Source of the DNA: TMED14 sp002167805
GTDB taxonomy: Bacteria > Bacteroidota > Bacteroidia > Flavobacteriales > Schleiferiaceae
Length of the DNA stretch: 64,000 nucleotides
Assembly: GCA_965655795.1 (NCBI GenBank)
Contig: CBFHHY010000007.1
Location: forward strand, 1 to 64,000
Reading direction: 5' to 3'
The translations under genes were made by a program, and so were the position numbers. Of the stretch, positions 7,559-16,363 are shown one piece after another. Every line of letters begins with the position of its first letter. Position 1 is the stretch's first letter. Below the pieces are notes generated by a model. That model searched no databases and was not told the origin of the DNA. It worked only from the letters and a program-made list of their open reading frames with translations.

Positions 7559-8752
7559 ATGAAAAATTTTCTAAAAATTATAACAATAGTTATTTTTCCA
7601 ATCTCCCTCAACGGTCAGGTGGATTTAATTAATAAAGTTTCAAATAACGGTGAAACCGACACAAAGCAATTTGAGTTTACCACCATTTATGACATTGAGG
7701 CTACTGAAGTGAAAAACCAGGGTCGATCCGGAACATGTTGGAGTTATTCAAGCACTGCCTTCTTAGAATCTGAACTAATTCGAATGGGTAAACCTGTAAT
7801 TGATTTATCTGAAATGTATACGGTTCGAAAGGTTTATGAAGACAAGGCAAGAAAGTATATTCGTCTTCATGGACACCTAAATTTTGCTCAAGGCGGCGCC
7901 CTTCCAGACCTGTTTTATGTTATAAAGAACTATGGTGCTTTGCCAGAAGATGTATACAAAGGGCTAAATTATGGAACAGAACAAAATGATCATGGTGAAC
8001 TAGAGGCATCCCTAAAAGGAATTATCGATGCTGTAAAAAAGAAAAACAATGGAACTTTGTCCTCTGCATGGGAAAATGGCTTTAAAAGTGTTTTAGATGC
8101 CTATTTGGGAGATGAACCCAAAAGCTTTTCTATTGATGGAAAATCATATACTCCAAGAAGTTTTGCTGATGATTATTTAGGAATTAATGCAGATGATTAT
8201 GTTCAACTAACCTCGTTTAGCCATCACCCATTCTATTCGTGGTTTCCCATAGAGGTTCCTGATAATTGGACATGGGCTACTTCTTACAATGTCCCATTGA
8301 ATAAAATGATGGAAACTATTGATTTTGCTCTGGAAAATGGATTTACCATTTCATGGGCCACAGATGTATCTGAACGAGGGTTTTCAATAAAGAATGGCGT
8401 TGCTGTGATGCCCGCAAAACCATGGAATGAAATGTCAGATGAAGAGAGAGTAAATGCCTATACAGGCCCACATGAAGAAATGATTGTTAACCAAGAAATA
8501 CGACAGCAAGGTTTTGATAATTATCAAACTCAAGATGATCATGGAATGCAAATCGTCGGAAAGGTTAAAGATCAAAAAAATGGGATATATTATATTGTGA
8601 AAAATTCTTGGGGCGATCTCAAAAATCCATACCGAAATGGCTATATATATGCTTCAGAAGCTTTTATAAGATATAAGACGATATCCATTATGCTGCATAA
8701 AGATGGACTCCCAAATAGAATAAAAAAAGCTACCAAAAACGCAAAGTGGTAG
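7559..8752 (+). CDS. C1-family cysteine peptidase (bleomycin hydrolase/aminopeptidase C-like), exported
   Basis: A 397-residue papain-fold peptidase. A signal peptide covers about residues 1-19, so unlike classic cytoplasmic PepC it is probably periplasmic or surface-associated. The catalytic Cys60 sits in NQGRSGTCWSYSS; the catalytic His is in DDHGMQIVG and the Asn in YIVKNSWGD near the C-terminus. The order and the FAQGGALPDLFYVIKNYG segment match the bleomycin-hydrolase branch. Inferred role is trimming of imported peptides. It follows the 3-hydroxyacyl-CoA dehydrogenase by 10 nt and converges with argS 5 bp away. Confidence 0.93.
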   Translation: MKNFLKIITIVIFPISLNGQVDLINKVSNNGETDTKQFEFTTIYDIEATEVKNQGRSGTCWSYSSTAFLESELIRMGKPVIDLSEMYTVRKVYEDKARKYIRLHGHLNFAQGGALPDLFYVIKNYGALPEDVYKGLNYGTEQNDHGELEASLKGIIDAVKKKNNGTLSSAWENGFKSVLDAYLGDEPKSFSIDGKSYTPRSFADDYLGINADDYVQLTSFSHHPFYSWFPIEVPDNWTWATSYNVPLNKMMETIDFALENGFTISWATDVSERGFSIKNGVAVMPAKPWNEMSDEERVNAYTGPHEEMIVNQEIRQQGFDNYQTQDDHGMQIVGKVKDQKNGIYYIVKNSWGDLKNPYRNGYIYASEAFIRYKTISIMLHKDGLPNRIKKATKNAKW

Positions 8753-8757
8753 ATAAA

Positions 8758-10536
8758 TTACATTTTCTCAGGAGCATCAATCCCTAATAGGTTCAGACCT
8801 CTTCTTAAAACGCCTGCGACTTGAACACAAAGTGCGAGCCTGTAAGCTGAAATTGTTTTGCTTTCTGCGCTCAATACAGAGTGCTTTTGATAAAAACTAT
8901 TGAAGCTTTTTGCGATTTCATAGAGATAGTTTGCAATATGGCTTGGATTCAGGTCAATAGCAGAGTTATGAATTACTTCAGGGAATTTAGATAATCCTAG
9001 GACCAGATCTCGTTCCTTTTCATTCCAATGAACATCGCTTAAATCAATACTTTTTTGAAATCCTGCTTTTCTTATTAGTGATGAAATTCTTGCATGAGTA
9101 TATTGCAAAAACGGACCTGTATTCCCATTAAAATCTACAGAATCGTCAGGATTAAAAACCATTCTTTTTTTTGGGTCAACTTTTAAAATAAAATATTTTA
9201 ACGCTCCATGTCCTATAATTTTATCTAGCATTTGGGATTCTTTAGAGCTCAAGGAATTAGCTTTTCCTAATTCTGTAGACATTTGTTTAGCTGTTGACTC
9301 CATCTCGTCTAATAAATCATCTGCATCTACAACTTTCCCTTCTCTGGACTTCATTTTGCCTGTCGGTAAGTCAACCATTCCATAAGATAAGTGATGTAAT
9401 CTCTTTGCCCATTTATAACCTAGTTTTTCAAGGATAAGAAATAGCACTTTGAAATGATAATCCTGTTCATTTCCCACAACATAGGTTAATGAATCAATTT
9501 CGAAATCTTTGAATCTTTGAATGGCTGTACCTATATCTTGGGTCATATACACAGATGAGCCATCACTTCTGAGAACAATTTTTTCATCGAGACCATCATT
9601 GGTAAGGTCGATCCAAACAGAATTATCTTCCTTTCTGAAAAAAATATTTCTTTTGAGGCCTTCCTCGATATCGGACTTTCCCAAAATGTAAGTCTCAGAC
9701 TCGTAATAATTTTTATCAAATTCAATTCCTAACCTTTGGTAGGTTTCATTAAATCCTGAATAGACCCATTCATTCATTTTTTTCCAGAGTTTAACCACTT
9801 CAGGATCACCAGCTTCCCAATCAAGAAGCATTTTTTGAACTTCTAAAATACACGCTACAGATTTTTTTGCATCAACTTCAGAAATTCCCTTTGACATTTT
9901 TTCACTTACTTGTTTTTTATATTCCTGATCAAATAGCACATAGTACTTTCCCACCAAGTGATCCCCCTTTAGTCGCGATTTTTCTGGAGTTTCATTGTTT
10001 CCAAACTTTTTCCACGCCCACATACTTTTGCATATATGTACACCCCTATCATTAATAATTTGTACTTGTACTACATTTCTCCCAGATGCCTTGAGAATAT
10101 TTGATATTGAATGACCAATAAGATTATTTCTAATATGACCAAGGTGTAAAGGTTTGTTTGTATTCGGGGATGAATATTCGACCATAACTGATGGCTGAGT
10201 ATTATTTGCGGCAGTTATTCCAAAGTTCTTTTCGGATTCAATGCCCGCAAATATCTTTGAAACAAATTCTTGAGATAGGTTTAAGTTCAAGAAGCCTTTT
10301 ACAACACTAAAATTATTGATTTCGGACAATTCCGTTGAGAGTTTAGAACCGACAATCTCAGCAGTTTTTTCGGGTGAAGTTTTACTAAACTTTAGAAATG
10401 GAAATACGACTAAAGTAAAGTCAGCATTAAATTCCTTGCGAGTTTCTTGAAGATCAATCGCAACTCCATGATCGCCAAAAAGCTCAACTGTCAGAGGCAT
10501 CATCAAAGACTCAAGTTGGCGTTTAAAGTCAATCAT
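8758..10536 (-). CDS. argS: Arginyl-tRNA synthetase
   Basis: A 592-residue class I aminoacyl-tRNA synthetase that charges tRNA-Arg. The N-terminal additional domain (about 1-110) is followed by EYSSPNTNKPLHLGHIRN with the HIGH-type motif HLGH at 131-134, a KMSK-equivalent TGKMKSREGKV near 390, and the C-terminal DALR anticodon-binding domain that contains YTHARISS and EIAKSFNSFYQ. It is a single-gene unit. The best minus-strand promoter box upstream lies at 10681-10688, which would give an unusually long leader of about 140 nt with an AT-rich hairpin. Confidence 0.98.
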   Translation of the reverse strand: MIDFKRQLESLMMPLTVELFGDHGVAIDLQETRKEFNADFTLVVFPFLKFSKTSPEKTAEIVGSKLSTELSEINNFSVVKGFLNLNLSQEFVSKIFAGIESEKNFGITAANNTQPSVMVEYSSPNTNKPLHLGHIRNNLIGHSISNILKASGRNVVQVQIINDRGVHICKSMWAWKKFGNNETPEKSRLKGDHLVGKYYVLFDQEYKKQVSEKMSKGISEVDAKKSVACILEVQKMLLDWEAGDPEVVKLWKKMNEWVYSGFNETYQRLGIEFDKNYYESETYILGKSDIEEGLKRNIFFRKEDNSVWIDLTNDGLDEKIVLRSDGSSVYMTQDIGTAIQRFKDFEIDSLTYVVGNEQDYHFKVLFLILEKLGYKWAKRLHHLSYGMVDLPTGKMKSREGKVVDADDLLDEMESTAKQMSTELGKANSLSSKESQMLDKIIGHGALKYFILKVDPKKRMVFNPDDSVDFNGNTGPFLQYTHARISSLIRKAGFQKSIDLSDVHWNEKERDLVLGLSKFPEVIHNSAIDLNPSHIANYLYEIAKSFNSFYQKHSVLSAESKTISAYRLALCVQVAGVLRRGLNLLGIDAPEKM

Positions 10537-10601
10537 TTATGATACATGTTTGAATTAAAATGATAAGCATCAGATATTCTGTGATATTGGCTATCGAAAT
10601 A

Positions 10602-10620
10602 AGAAAATATTCTATTTTCT
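10602..10620. repeat. AT-rich inverted repeat in argS leader
   Basis: AGAAAATA-TTC-TATTTTCT forms a perfect 8-bp stem with a 3-base loop. It lies within the predicted argS leader, about 65 bp before the start codon. It may be a weak RNA hairpin or protein site; AT-rich repeats of this size also occur by chance. Confidence 0.35.
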
Positions 10621-10680
10621 GAGTTCAAAGAAAAGGATAAATGATAAGTACATTTAGAAATCAATTGAATCATGGTTTTA

Positions 10681-10688
10681 CAAAGGTA
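10681..10688 (-). promoter_or_regulatory. -7 promoter box (TACCTTTG on minus), candidate for argS
   Basis: The plus strand CAAAGGTA is the exact reverse complement of the ftsK box at 10699-10706, so the minus strand carries TACCTTTG. It is the only exact TAnnTTTG match I found upstream of argS. The start would fall near 10676, leaving a leader of about 140 nt. Confidence 0.45.
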
Positions 10689-10698
10689 AGAATTAGGC

Positions 10699-10706
10699 TA
10701 CCTTTG
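10699..10706 (+). promoter_or_regulatory. -7 promoter box (TACCTTTG) for ftsK operon
   Basis: Exact TAnnTTTG match 19 nt before the ftsK ATG. Together with 10681-10688 it forms a perfect 8-bp inverted repeat with a 10-bp spacer, i.e. two identical promoter boxes pointing away from each other. Confidence 0.65.
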
Positions 10707-10725
10707 ACACTTAGGTCAATTATCG

Positions 10726-13155
10726 ATGGCAAAAAAAACGAAGACCAAGAATATATTAAAGTCTGTTAAGTCTTTCTCAAGCGAAGTAAGAGAAAATAAA
10801 TCACTTCATGCAGCTTTTGGACTTGCAATGATTTTTGGCGGCCTATTCATACTAATATCCGGTATATCAAGTTTGTTGAGTTGGGAAGAGGATTTTAGTT
10901 ACTTAAATTATAATTTTGCAGATATTTTATTCAATCCTGAGATTAACTTAAAAAACTCATTTGGAAAACTTGGTGCTGCTATTGGTTTTTTTATCACAGT
11001 TAGATCCTTAGGATGGACTTTCTTGATTCCTATTTCTATTATTATTTTTTGGGGTGTACAGATACTATTCAATTTTCAACATAGGGTTTCAAGAGTTCTT
11101 AGGATTGGACTTTTGTATACTCTCTTCCTCTCGTCTCTTACAGGCTTAATTTCTGGATTTCCAGTATTAAACTCTTTAAATGATGCAATCGTTGGTGATT
11201 CTGCTCGTTTTATTGCCCTATGGGGAGCAAACTTATTTGGCGAAACAGGTACTTGGCTCATTTGGCTCGCTATTGTTTTAATACATGTAATTTGGTTTTA
11301 TAAACTTTCTCCTCAAAGCTGGAAATTAAAGCCAAATATATCTGAAACAAACGATGATGCCCTTTTAGAAGAAAACAATATCGAACCAGGCTTAGTTGAC
11401 GTTCAAGAAGAATCTGAAAATTCACTGATAGAATTTACAGATGATATTGACTCACCATCTACTGAGTCTTCGACGGATTCAGAAATATTGGATAATGAGC
11501 AAACTTTGGGCTCAATAGACAACATTGAAGATATTGGTTTAGAAGTTGCTGATCCTATTGATATTCAGAGTGAGGCATTAGAAGAAAACGAGGATTCAAA
11601 AATGAACCGTGGAGACCTAAAAACATCCTACGATCCTAAACTAGAGCTATCAAAATATGTTTATCCAACATATGATCTTTTAGCTGATGTTGAAGCACCA
11701 GATAAAGTTGTTGATGCCGATGAATTAGAAGCAAATAAAAATAGGATCCTAGAGACTTTAAGAAATTACAAAATTGAAATTGCAAAAATCAAAGCTGCTG
11801 TAGGACCAACAGTAACACTTTATGAGATAATTCCAGAGGCAGGAGTTCGTATTTCAAAAATTAAGAACTTAGAAGATGATATAGCTTTAAGCTTGAGTGC
11901 GCTTGGAATCCGTATCATTGCACCTATTCCAGGACGCGGTACGATCGGTATTGAAGTACCGAATAGAAGCCCGAAAATGGTTTCTATGAAAAGTGTCCTT
12001 ACTTCAGAAAAGTTTATCAAAACTAATATGGACCTTCCAATTGCTCTTGGCATGACAATCTCCAATGAAGTTTTCATAGCTGATTTAGCAAAAATGCCAC
12101 ACTTACTTATGGCTGGAGCAACGGGACAAGGGAAATCAGTAGGATTGAATGCTATACTTGCATCCATTCTTTACAAAAGACACCCCTCTGAAGTAAAGTT
12201 TGTTTTGGTTGATCCAAAAAAAGTAGAATTAACTCTCTACAATAAAATAGAGAGGCATTTTCTTGCAAAACTCCCTGACACAGATGAGGCAATTATTACC
12301 GATACAACTAAGGTAATTAACACATTAAATTCTTTGTGTATTGAAATGGATAAGAGATACGAATTGTTGAAAGATGCAATGGTTAGGAATATCAAAGAAT
12401 ACAATCAAAAATTTATTTCCCGCAAACTAAACCCAGAAAATGACCATAGATATCTTCCTTACATCGTTCTTGTAATTGATGAGTTTGCAGACCTAATAAT
12501 GACGGCGGGTAAAGAAGTAGAAACTCCAATTGCAAGATTGGCCCAGTTGGCGCGTGCGATTGGTATTCACTTGATTATAGCTACACAAAGACCATCAGTC
12601 AACGTAATTACTGGCATTATTAAAGCAAACTTTCCTGCAAGAATCGCTTTTAAGGTTTCGTCAAAAATAGATTCAAGAACGATTTTAGACTCTGGTGGAG
12701 CTGATCAATTGATTGGCAAGGGGGATATGCTTTTTTCAGCGGGAAATGATCTAATAAGGCTTCAATGCGCTTTCTTAGATACACCAGAAGTCGAAGAAGT
12801 GTGTGATTTCATTGGCTCACAGCAAGCATACCCTGATGCTTATGCCCTTCCGGAGTATACTGGAGAAGAAAATGGCTCGAGTGGAAGTAATTACAGTGCT
12901 GAAGAAAGAGATGCACTTTTTGAGGATGCTGCTAGATTGGTTGTTTTGCAACAACAGGGTTCTGCTTCATTGCTTCAAAGAAAATTAAAACTTGGGTACA
13001 ATAGAGCAGGAAGATTAGTTGATCAGCTTGAAGATGCCGGAATTATAGGTCCATTTGAAGGATCTAAAGCACGTCAAGTTCTTGTATCTACAGAACAAGA
13101 GCTAAATCAAAGGTTAGGTAAAAATAGTTCAAATGAAGATGAGAATATATTATAA
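10726..13155 (+). CDS. ftsK: DNA translocase FtsK
   Basis: An 809-residue septal DNA pump that clears chromosome ends during division. The first 200 residues hold four hydrophobic membrane segments, followed by an acidic linker (about 205-300). The motor domain has Walker A GATGQGKS near 464-471, Walker B IVLVIDEFADLIM near 580-592, then RLAQLARAIGIHLIIATQRPS and FKVSSKIDSRTILD. A winged-helix gamma domain (QQQGSASLLQRKLKLGYNRAGRLVDQLE) closes the protein. It heads the ftsK-lolA-lptF/G run that is conserved in Bacteroidota. The end overlaps the next gene by 23 nt. Confidence 0.98.
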   Translation: MAKKTKTKNILKSVKSFSSEVRENKSLHAAFGLAMIFGGLFILISGISSLLSWEEDFSYLNYNFADILFNPEINLKNSFGKLGAAIGFFITVRSLGWTFLIPISIIIFWGVQILFNFQHRVSRVLRIGLLYTLFLSSLTGLISGFPVLNSLNDAIVGDSARFIALWGANLFGETGTWLIWLAIVLIHVIWFYKLSPQSWKLKPNISETNDDALLEENNIEPGLVDVQEESENSLIEFTDDIDSPSTESSTDSEILDNEQTLGSIDNIEDIGLEVADPIDIQSEALEENEDSKMNRGDLKTSYDPKLELSKYVYPTYDLLADVEAPDKVVDADELEANKNRILETLRNYKIEIAKIKAAVGPTVTLYEIIPEAGVRISKIKNLEDDIALSLSALGIRIIAPIPGRGTIGIEVPNRSPKMVSMKSVLTSEKFIKTNMDLPIALGMTISNEVFIADLAKMPHLLMAGATGQGKSVGLNAILASILYKRHPSEVKFVLVDPKKVELTLYNKIERHFLAKLPDTDEAIITDTTKVINTLNSLCIEMDKRYELLKDAMVRNIKEYNQKFISRKLNPENDHRYLPYIVLVIDEFADLIMTAGKEVETPIARLAQLARAIGIHLIIATQRPSVNVITGIIKANFPARIAFKVSSKIDSRTILDSGGADQLIGKGDMLFSAGNDLIRLQCAFLDTPEVEEVCDFIGSQQAYPDAYALPEYTGEENGSSGSNYSAEERDALFEDAARLVVLQQQGSASLLQRKLKLGYNRAGRLVDQLEDAGIIGPFEGSKARQVLVSTEQELNQRLGKNSSNEDENIL

Positions 13156-13801
13156 CATTACGTTGCTTTTATTAGCATTATTTCAGATTCAATTTCTGAA
13201 TGCTCAATCTATTTCTGCGAAAGAGTTCGTGACTCTGTCTCAAAAAAAAACACTAAAATATAAAGACCAGTCATTTTCTTTTACTCTTGTTCTTAATGCT
13301 TTAGGCAGGGATGGAAATCGAATTGAAAGAAAAAATACTGGAACCTTAATAATGGTGAAACAAGATGGTGTTTTAACACTCAACGATCAGATAATTTTTT
13401 TGGAAAATAATAAACTGATTTCGGTATCGAGTGAAGATGAGGAAATAGTTGTAAGAAGAATAGATACGTCTGATGCCAACTTCTCCCCTTCAAAAATTTT
13501 GAATAAATATTCGAAAGGGACTAGTTTTAAGTATTTAGAAAAAAAGAAGAATAAAAAAAATACTCTCATTCAATTTATTGAATTAGTTCCACTAAATCCG
13601 GATGAAGTAGAAAAAGTTATTCTCGGTATTGAGGTCGATTCTAAAAAGATCTACTCATACCATGAATATGGACTTAACAACGTGATTACTAAGGTTCAAT
13701 TAGATAATTACAAAGTAAATATGGGAATTAAATTAGAAGACGTTAAGTTTGATATTAATAATTATCCAGATTATGATTATATCGCCCCTGAGGATATGTA
13801 A
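13133..13801 (+). CDS. LolA-like outer-membrane lipoprotein carrier protein
   Basis: A 222-residue exported protein with signal peptide IYYNITLLLLALFQIQFLNAQ. The mature part has alternating beta-strand patterns consistent with the LolA/LolB half-barrel, including YKDQSFSFTLVLNALG, TGTLIMVKQDG and a late KIYSYHEYG stretch. Identification leans on position: in Bacteroidota a LolA-family gene sits between ftsK and the lptF/G permease. The predicted role is to shuttle lipoproteins across the periplasm. The gene starts inside ftsK; ATG at 13133 or 13139 are both possible. The sequence is divergent, so the family call is moderate. Confidence 0.75.
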   Translation: MKMRIYYNITLLLLALFQIQFLNAQSISAKEFVTLSQKKTLKYKDQSFSFTLVLNALGRDGNRIERKNTGTLIMVKQDGVLTLNDQIIFLENNKLISVSSEDEEIVVRRIDTSDANFSPSKILNKYSKGTSFKYLEKKKNKKNTLIQFIELVPLNPDEVEKVILGIEVDSKKIYSYHEYGLNNVITKVQLDNYKVNMGIKLEDVKFDINNYPDYDYIAPEDM

Positions 13802-13810
13802 ATAAATCGG

Positions 13811-15226
13811 ATGAAAAGAATTGACAAGTATCTACTCAAGTCTTTCTTAGGGATTTTCCTAAAAACTTTAGGCATATCAGTATTTTTCCTTCTCATGCAA
13901 ATGGTATGGAAGTATGTGGATGATTTAGCTGGACGAGGGGTCGAATGGTTTTATATTTTGAAACTAATGTTTTTTTGGAGTGCCTCTGTATTACCTATGG
14001 CCGTTCCGGTAGCTGTTTTATTCGCAGGTATTATGGTTTTTGGAAACTTAGCAGAGAGTAAAGAATTTGCTGCTGCAAAATCCTCGGGAGCCTCATTTTA
14101 TAGATTGATGCGACCTATACTTTTAGCACTAGCATTAATTTCTTCAGGAATGTTTTTTGTGAGCAATAATATTATTCCGATCGCCAATTTTAAGGGAGAA
14201 AATTTATTAATTAATATCGCAAAACAAAGACCAACATTTAATTTAATTCCTGGTATTTTCTTCGGAGGGATTGATGGCTATAGCATAAAAATTGGTGGTA
14301 AAAAAGACAATGAAGTTTTTGATGTAATTATATATGATCACAAGGAAAGGGGAAAAGGAAATCATTCTTTAATTACTGCCCCGAAAGGTCAAATAAGCTA
14401 TTCTGAGGGGAGTCGTTGGATGGAATTCACTTTATACAATGGACATTATTTCCAAGATTATGAATCCGAAAAAAAAAGAACACAAAAAAGACAACCATTT
14501 TTAGAAAGCAACTTTGAGAAAATGTTGATCAGGCTAGATATGGGGGATTACGCAATGGGTGATCTTTATAAAGTTAGCAGGAGCGATGAATATAATATGC
14601 TCAATATTAATCAATTGAATTTTGCAATTCAAGACTTGTTTAAAAAATATCGGAAACGTCAAAATGAAATCAGTAATACCATGAGAAATAAGTTTTTTGG
14701 ATGGAAAACAAATGATTCATCAAACTTCGTTAATAATAATCTCGATTTAGCTGTTGAAAGTAGATTGGAAAGAAAGTATCTTTTTCGAGCATTAAATAAT
14801 TCTATTCACTTTGCTCAGTCGAACCGAGATTTTATGAAACAAGTAGAAAGTGAATTTGAATGGAGGAGACAAATTATTGCCAGACATTTTCTTGAATTCC
14901 ATAAAAAATTTTCTATATCCATAGCTTGTATACTATTATTTTTTATTGGAGCACCGTTAGGTGCCATTATTCAAAAAGGGGGATTTGGATTACCCTTCGT
15001 TATATCTGTTCTTTTGTTCTTGTTCCATTATGTATTAACCATAATATTTGAAAAAATGGGCAGAGAATGGATCGTAACACCTTTTTGGGCCATATGGATG
15101 CCTAATCTAGTTCTTCTTCCTATTTCTTTCTGGATGACTGTTTGGGCAGCAAATGATGCGAATATGCATAGTTTTAAACGACTCATTTTAAAGTTATTTA
15201 AATCAAGAAGTAAACATTTTTCATGA
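13811..15226 (+). CDS. LptF/LptG-family lipopolysaccharide export permease (YjgP/YjgQ)
   Basis: A 471-residue inner-membrane protein. It opens with MKRIDKYLLKSFLGIFLKTL, the family N-terminus, with membrane segments about 12-40, 52-80 and 95-120, then a large periplasmic beta-jellyroll-like region (about 150-370), then three hydrophobic C-terminal segments from about 375. The segment between SITAPKGQISY-like motif and GHYFQDYE is typical of the periplasmic domain. In LPS transport, LptF and LptG form the channel with the LptB ATPase. Only one of the pair is here, as usual at this Bacteroidota locus. Its stop overlaps the next start (ATGA). Confidence 0.92.
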   Translation: MKRIDKYLLKSFLGIFLKTLGISVFFLLMQMVWKYVDDLAGRGVEWFYILKLMFFWSASVLPMAVPVAVLFAGIMVFGNLAESKEFAAAKSSGASFYRLMRPILLALALISSGMFFVSNNIIPIANFKGENLLINIAKQRPTFNLIPGIFFGGIDGYSIKIGGKKDNEVFDVIIYDHKERGKGNHSLITAPKGQISYSEGSRWMEFTLYNGHYFQDYESEKKRTQKRQPFLESNFEKMLIRLDMGDYAMGDLYKVSRSDEYNMLNINQLNFAIQDLFKKYRKRQNEISNTMRNKFFGWKTNDSSNFVNNNLDLAVESRLERKYLFRALNNSIHFAQSNRDFMKQVESEFEWRRQIIARHFLEFHKKFSISIACILLFFIGAPLGAIIQKGGFGLPFVISVLLFLFHYVLTIIFEKMGREWIVTPFWAIWMPNLVLLPISFWMTVWAANDANMHSFKRLILKLFKSRSKHFS

Positions 15227-16359
15227 ATATTTTACATTTATGTAATAAAGTCCCTTTCCCCGGAAGAGATGGCTCGTCTATAGCCATGGAAAGTCTAATA
15301 AATTTAGAGGTTCTCGCAGGACACACTGTTCATGTTGTGGCCCTAAATACAAACAAGCACAAAGTCACAAAACCCACTTCTTCAATTGCTTCCGTAAATT
15401 TTGATTTTTTTGATGTCAACTTATCACCAAGTTTAATTTATTTTTTTAAGCATTGCTTTGATAAAAGGTCCTATTTCGCCTCGCGGTTTTTTAATTCAAA
15501 AGTCTCCAAGTTTGTAAAAAATGCCTCTTCTAAAGCTGATTTGATAGTTATAGATAGCATATTTATGTCTGTATATAGGGATTTTTGGGGTAATAAGCCC
15601 TTTATTATAAGAACTCACAATGTTGAACATCAAATTTGGGAGAGAACTCTTTTAAATTCAAATTTTAGTATTAAAAAGATTTTTACCAATTGGCAAACCA
15701 AAAAACTTAAAAAATGGGAAATTAAAATGCTTATAGGAAATAGGGTTTGGGCTATAACTGAGGAAGATGCTAAGAATCTTCATGAGTTAGGAGTTGAGAA
15801 CATTGACGTCTATCCTTGTACATTTAATCCAAATTTAAAATGGAGATTTTCTGGATCTCAATCATCTAAGGTATACCATCTAGGTGCATTAGATTGGGAA
15901 CCAAATATTATAGGTATGAATTGGTTTATTGAAAAAGTATTGCCCAAGATTTCTCCTCAAACAGAAATTACTGTTTTTTCTAGAAAATGGCCAAAAACTA
16001 TCAATATTCCGGAACAAGTTATCTGGAGCCAATCGTTAAATGATATTATTTTATTTGATGACTACGGAATATTTATCGCTCCCTTATTATCTGGAAGTGG
16101 AATGAGAATAAAATTATTAGAGGCTATGGCTAGAGGTAAGGCTATTGTCACTACCAGTATTGGAGGAGAGGGTTTGAAATGCATTAACGGAGAACATATT
16201 CTTTTGGCAGACACCGCGGGTGAATTTGCAAAAGCCTTATCTAATTTAATTTTAGATACCGAATTTAGGGTTAAAATGGGAAAAAGAGCACGAGAACATG
16301 TTTTGATAAATTTTTCAGAGGAGCTCTTTAAAACGAAAATGAAAAATATAGTTATTTAA
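15223..16359 (+). CDS. Glycosyltransferase, GT4-like (GT-B fold)
   Basis: A 378-residue cytoplasmic glycosyltransferase. The start, ILHLCNKVPFPGRDGSSIAMESL, is the donor/acceptor loop seen in GT-B enzymes, and the C-terminal nucleotide-sugar site is APLLSGSGMRIKLLEAMARGKAIVTTSIGGEGL (about 288-318), containing the Glu of the retaining GT4 family. Substrate cannot be inferred. The ATG overlaps the lptF/G stop by 4 nt, so it is translationally coupled to LPS export, and a membrane GT2 follows after 4 nt. The pair interrupts the usual direct adjacency of lptF/G and ribB. Confidence 0.88.
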   Translation: MNILHLCNKVPFPGRDGSSIAMESLINLEVLAGHTVHVVALNTNKHKVTKPTSSIASVNFDFFDVNLSPSLIYFFKHCFDKRSYFASRFFNSKVSKFVKNASSKADLIVIDSIFMSVYRDFWGNKPFIIRTHNVEHQIWERTLLNSNFSIKKIFTNWQTKKLKKWEIKMLIGNRVWAITEEDAKNLHELGVENIDVYPCTFNPNLKWRFSGSQSSKVYHLGALDWEPNIIGMNWFIEKVLPKISPQTEITVFSRKWPKTINIPEQVIWSQSLNDIILFDDYGIFIAPLLSGSGMRIKLLEAMARGKAIVTTSIGGEGLKCINGEHILLADTAGEFAKALSNLILDTEFRVKMGKRAREHVLINFSEELFKTKMKNIVI

Positions 16360-16363
16360 ACCA

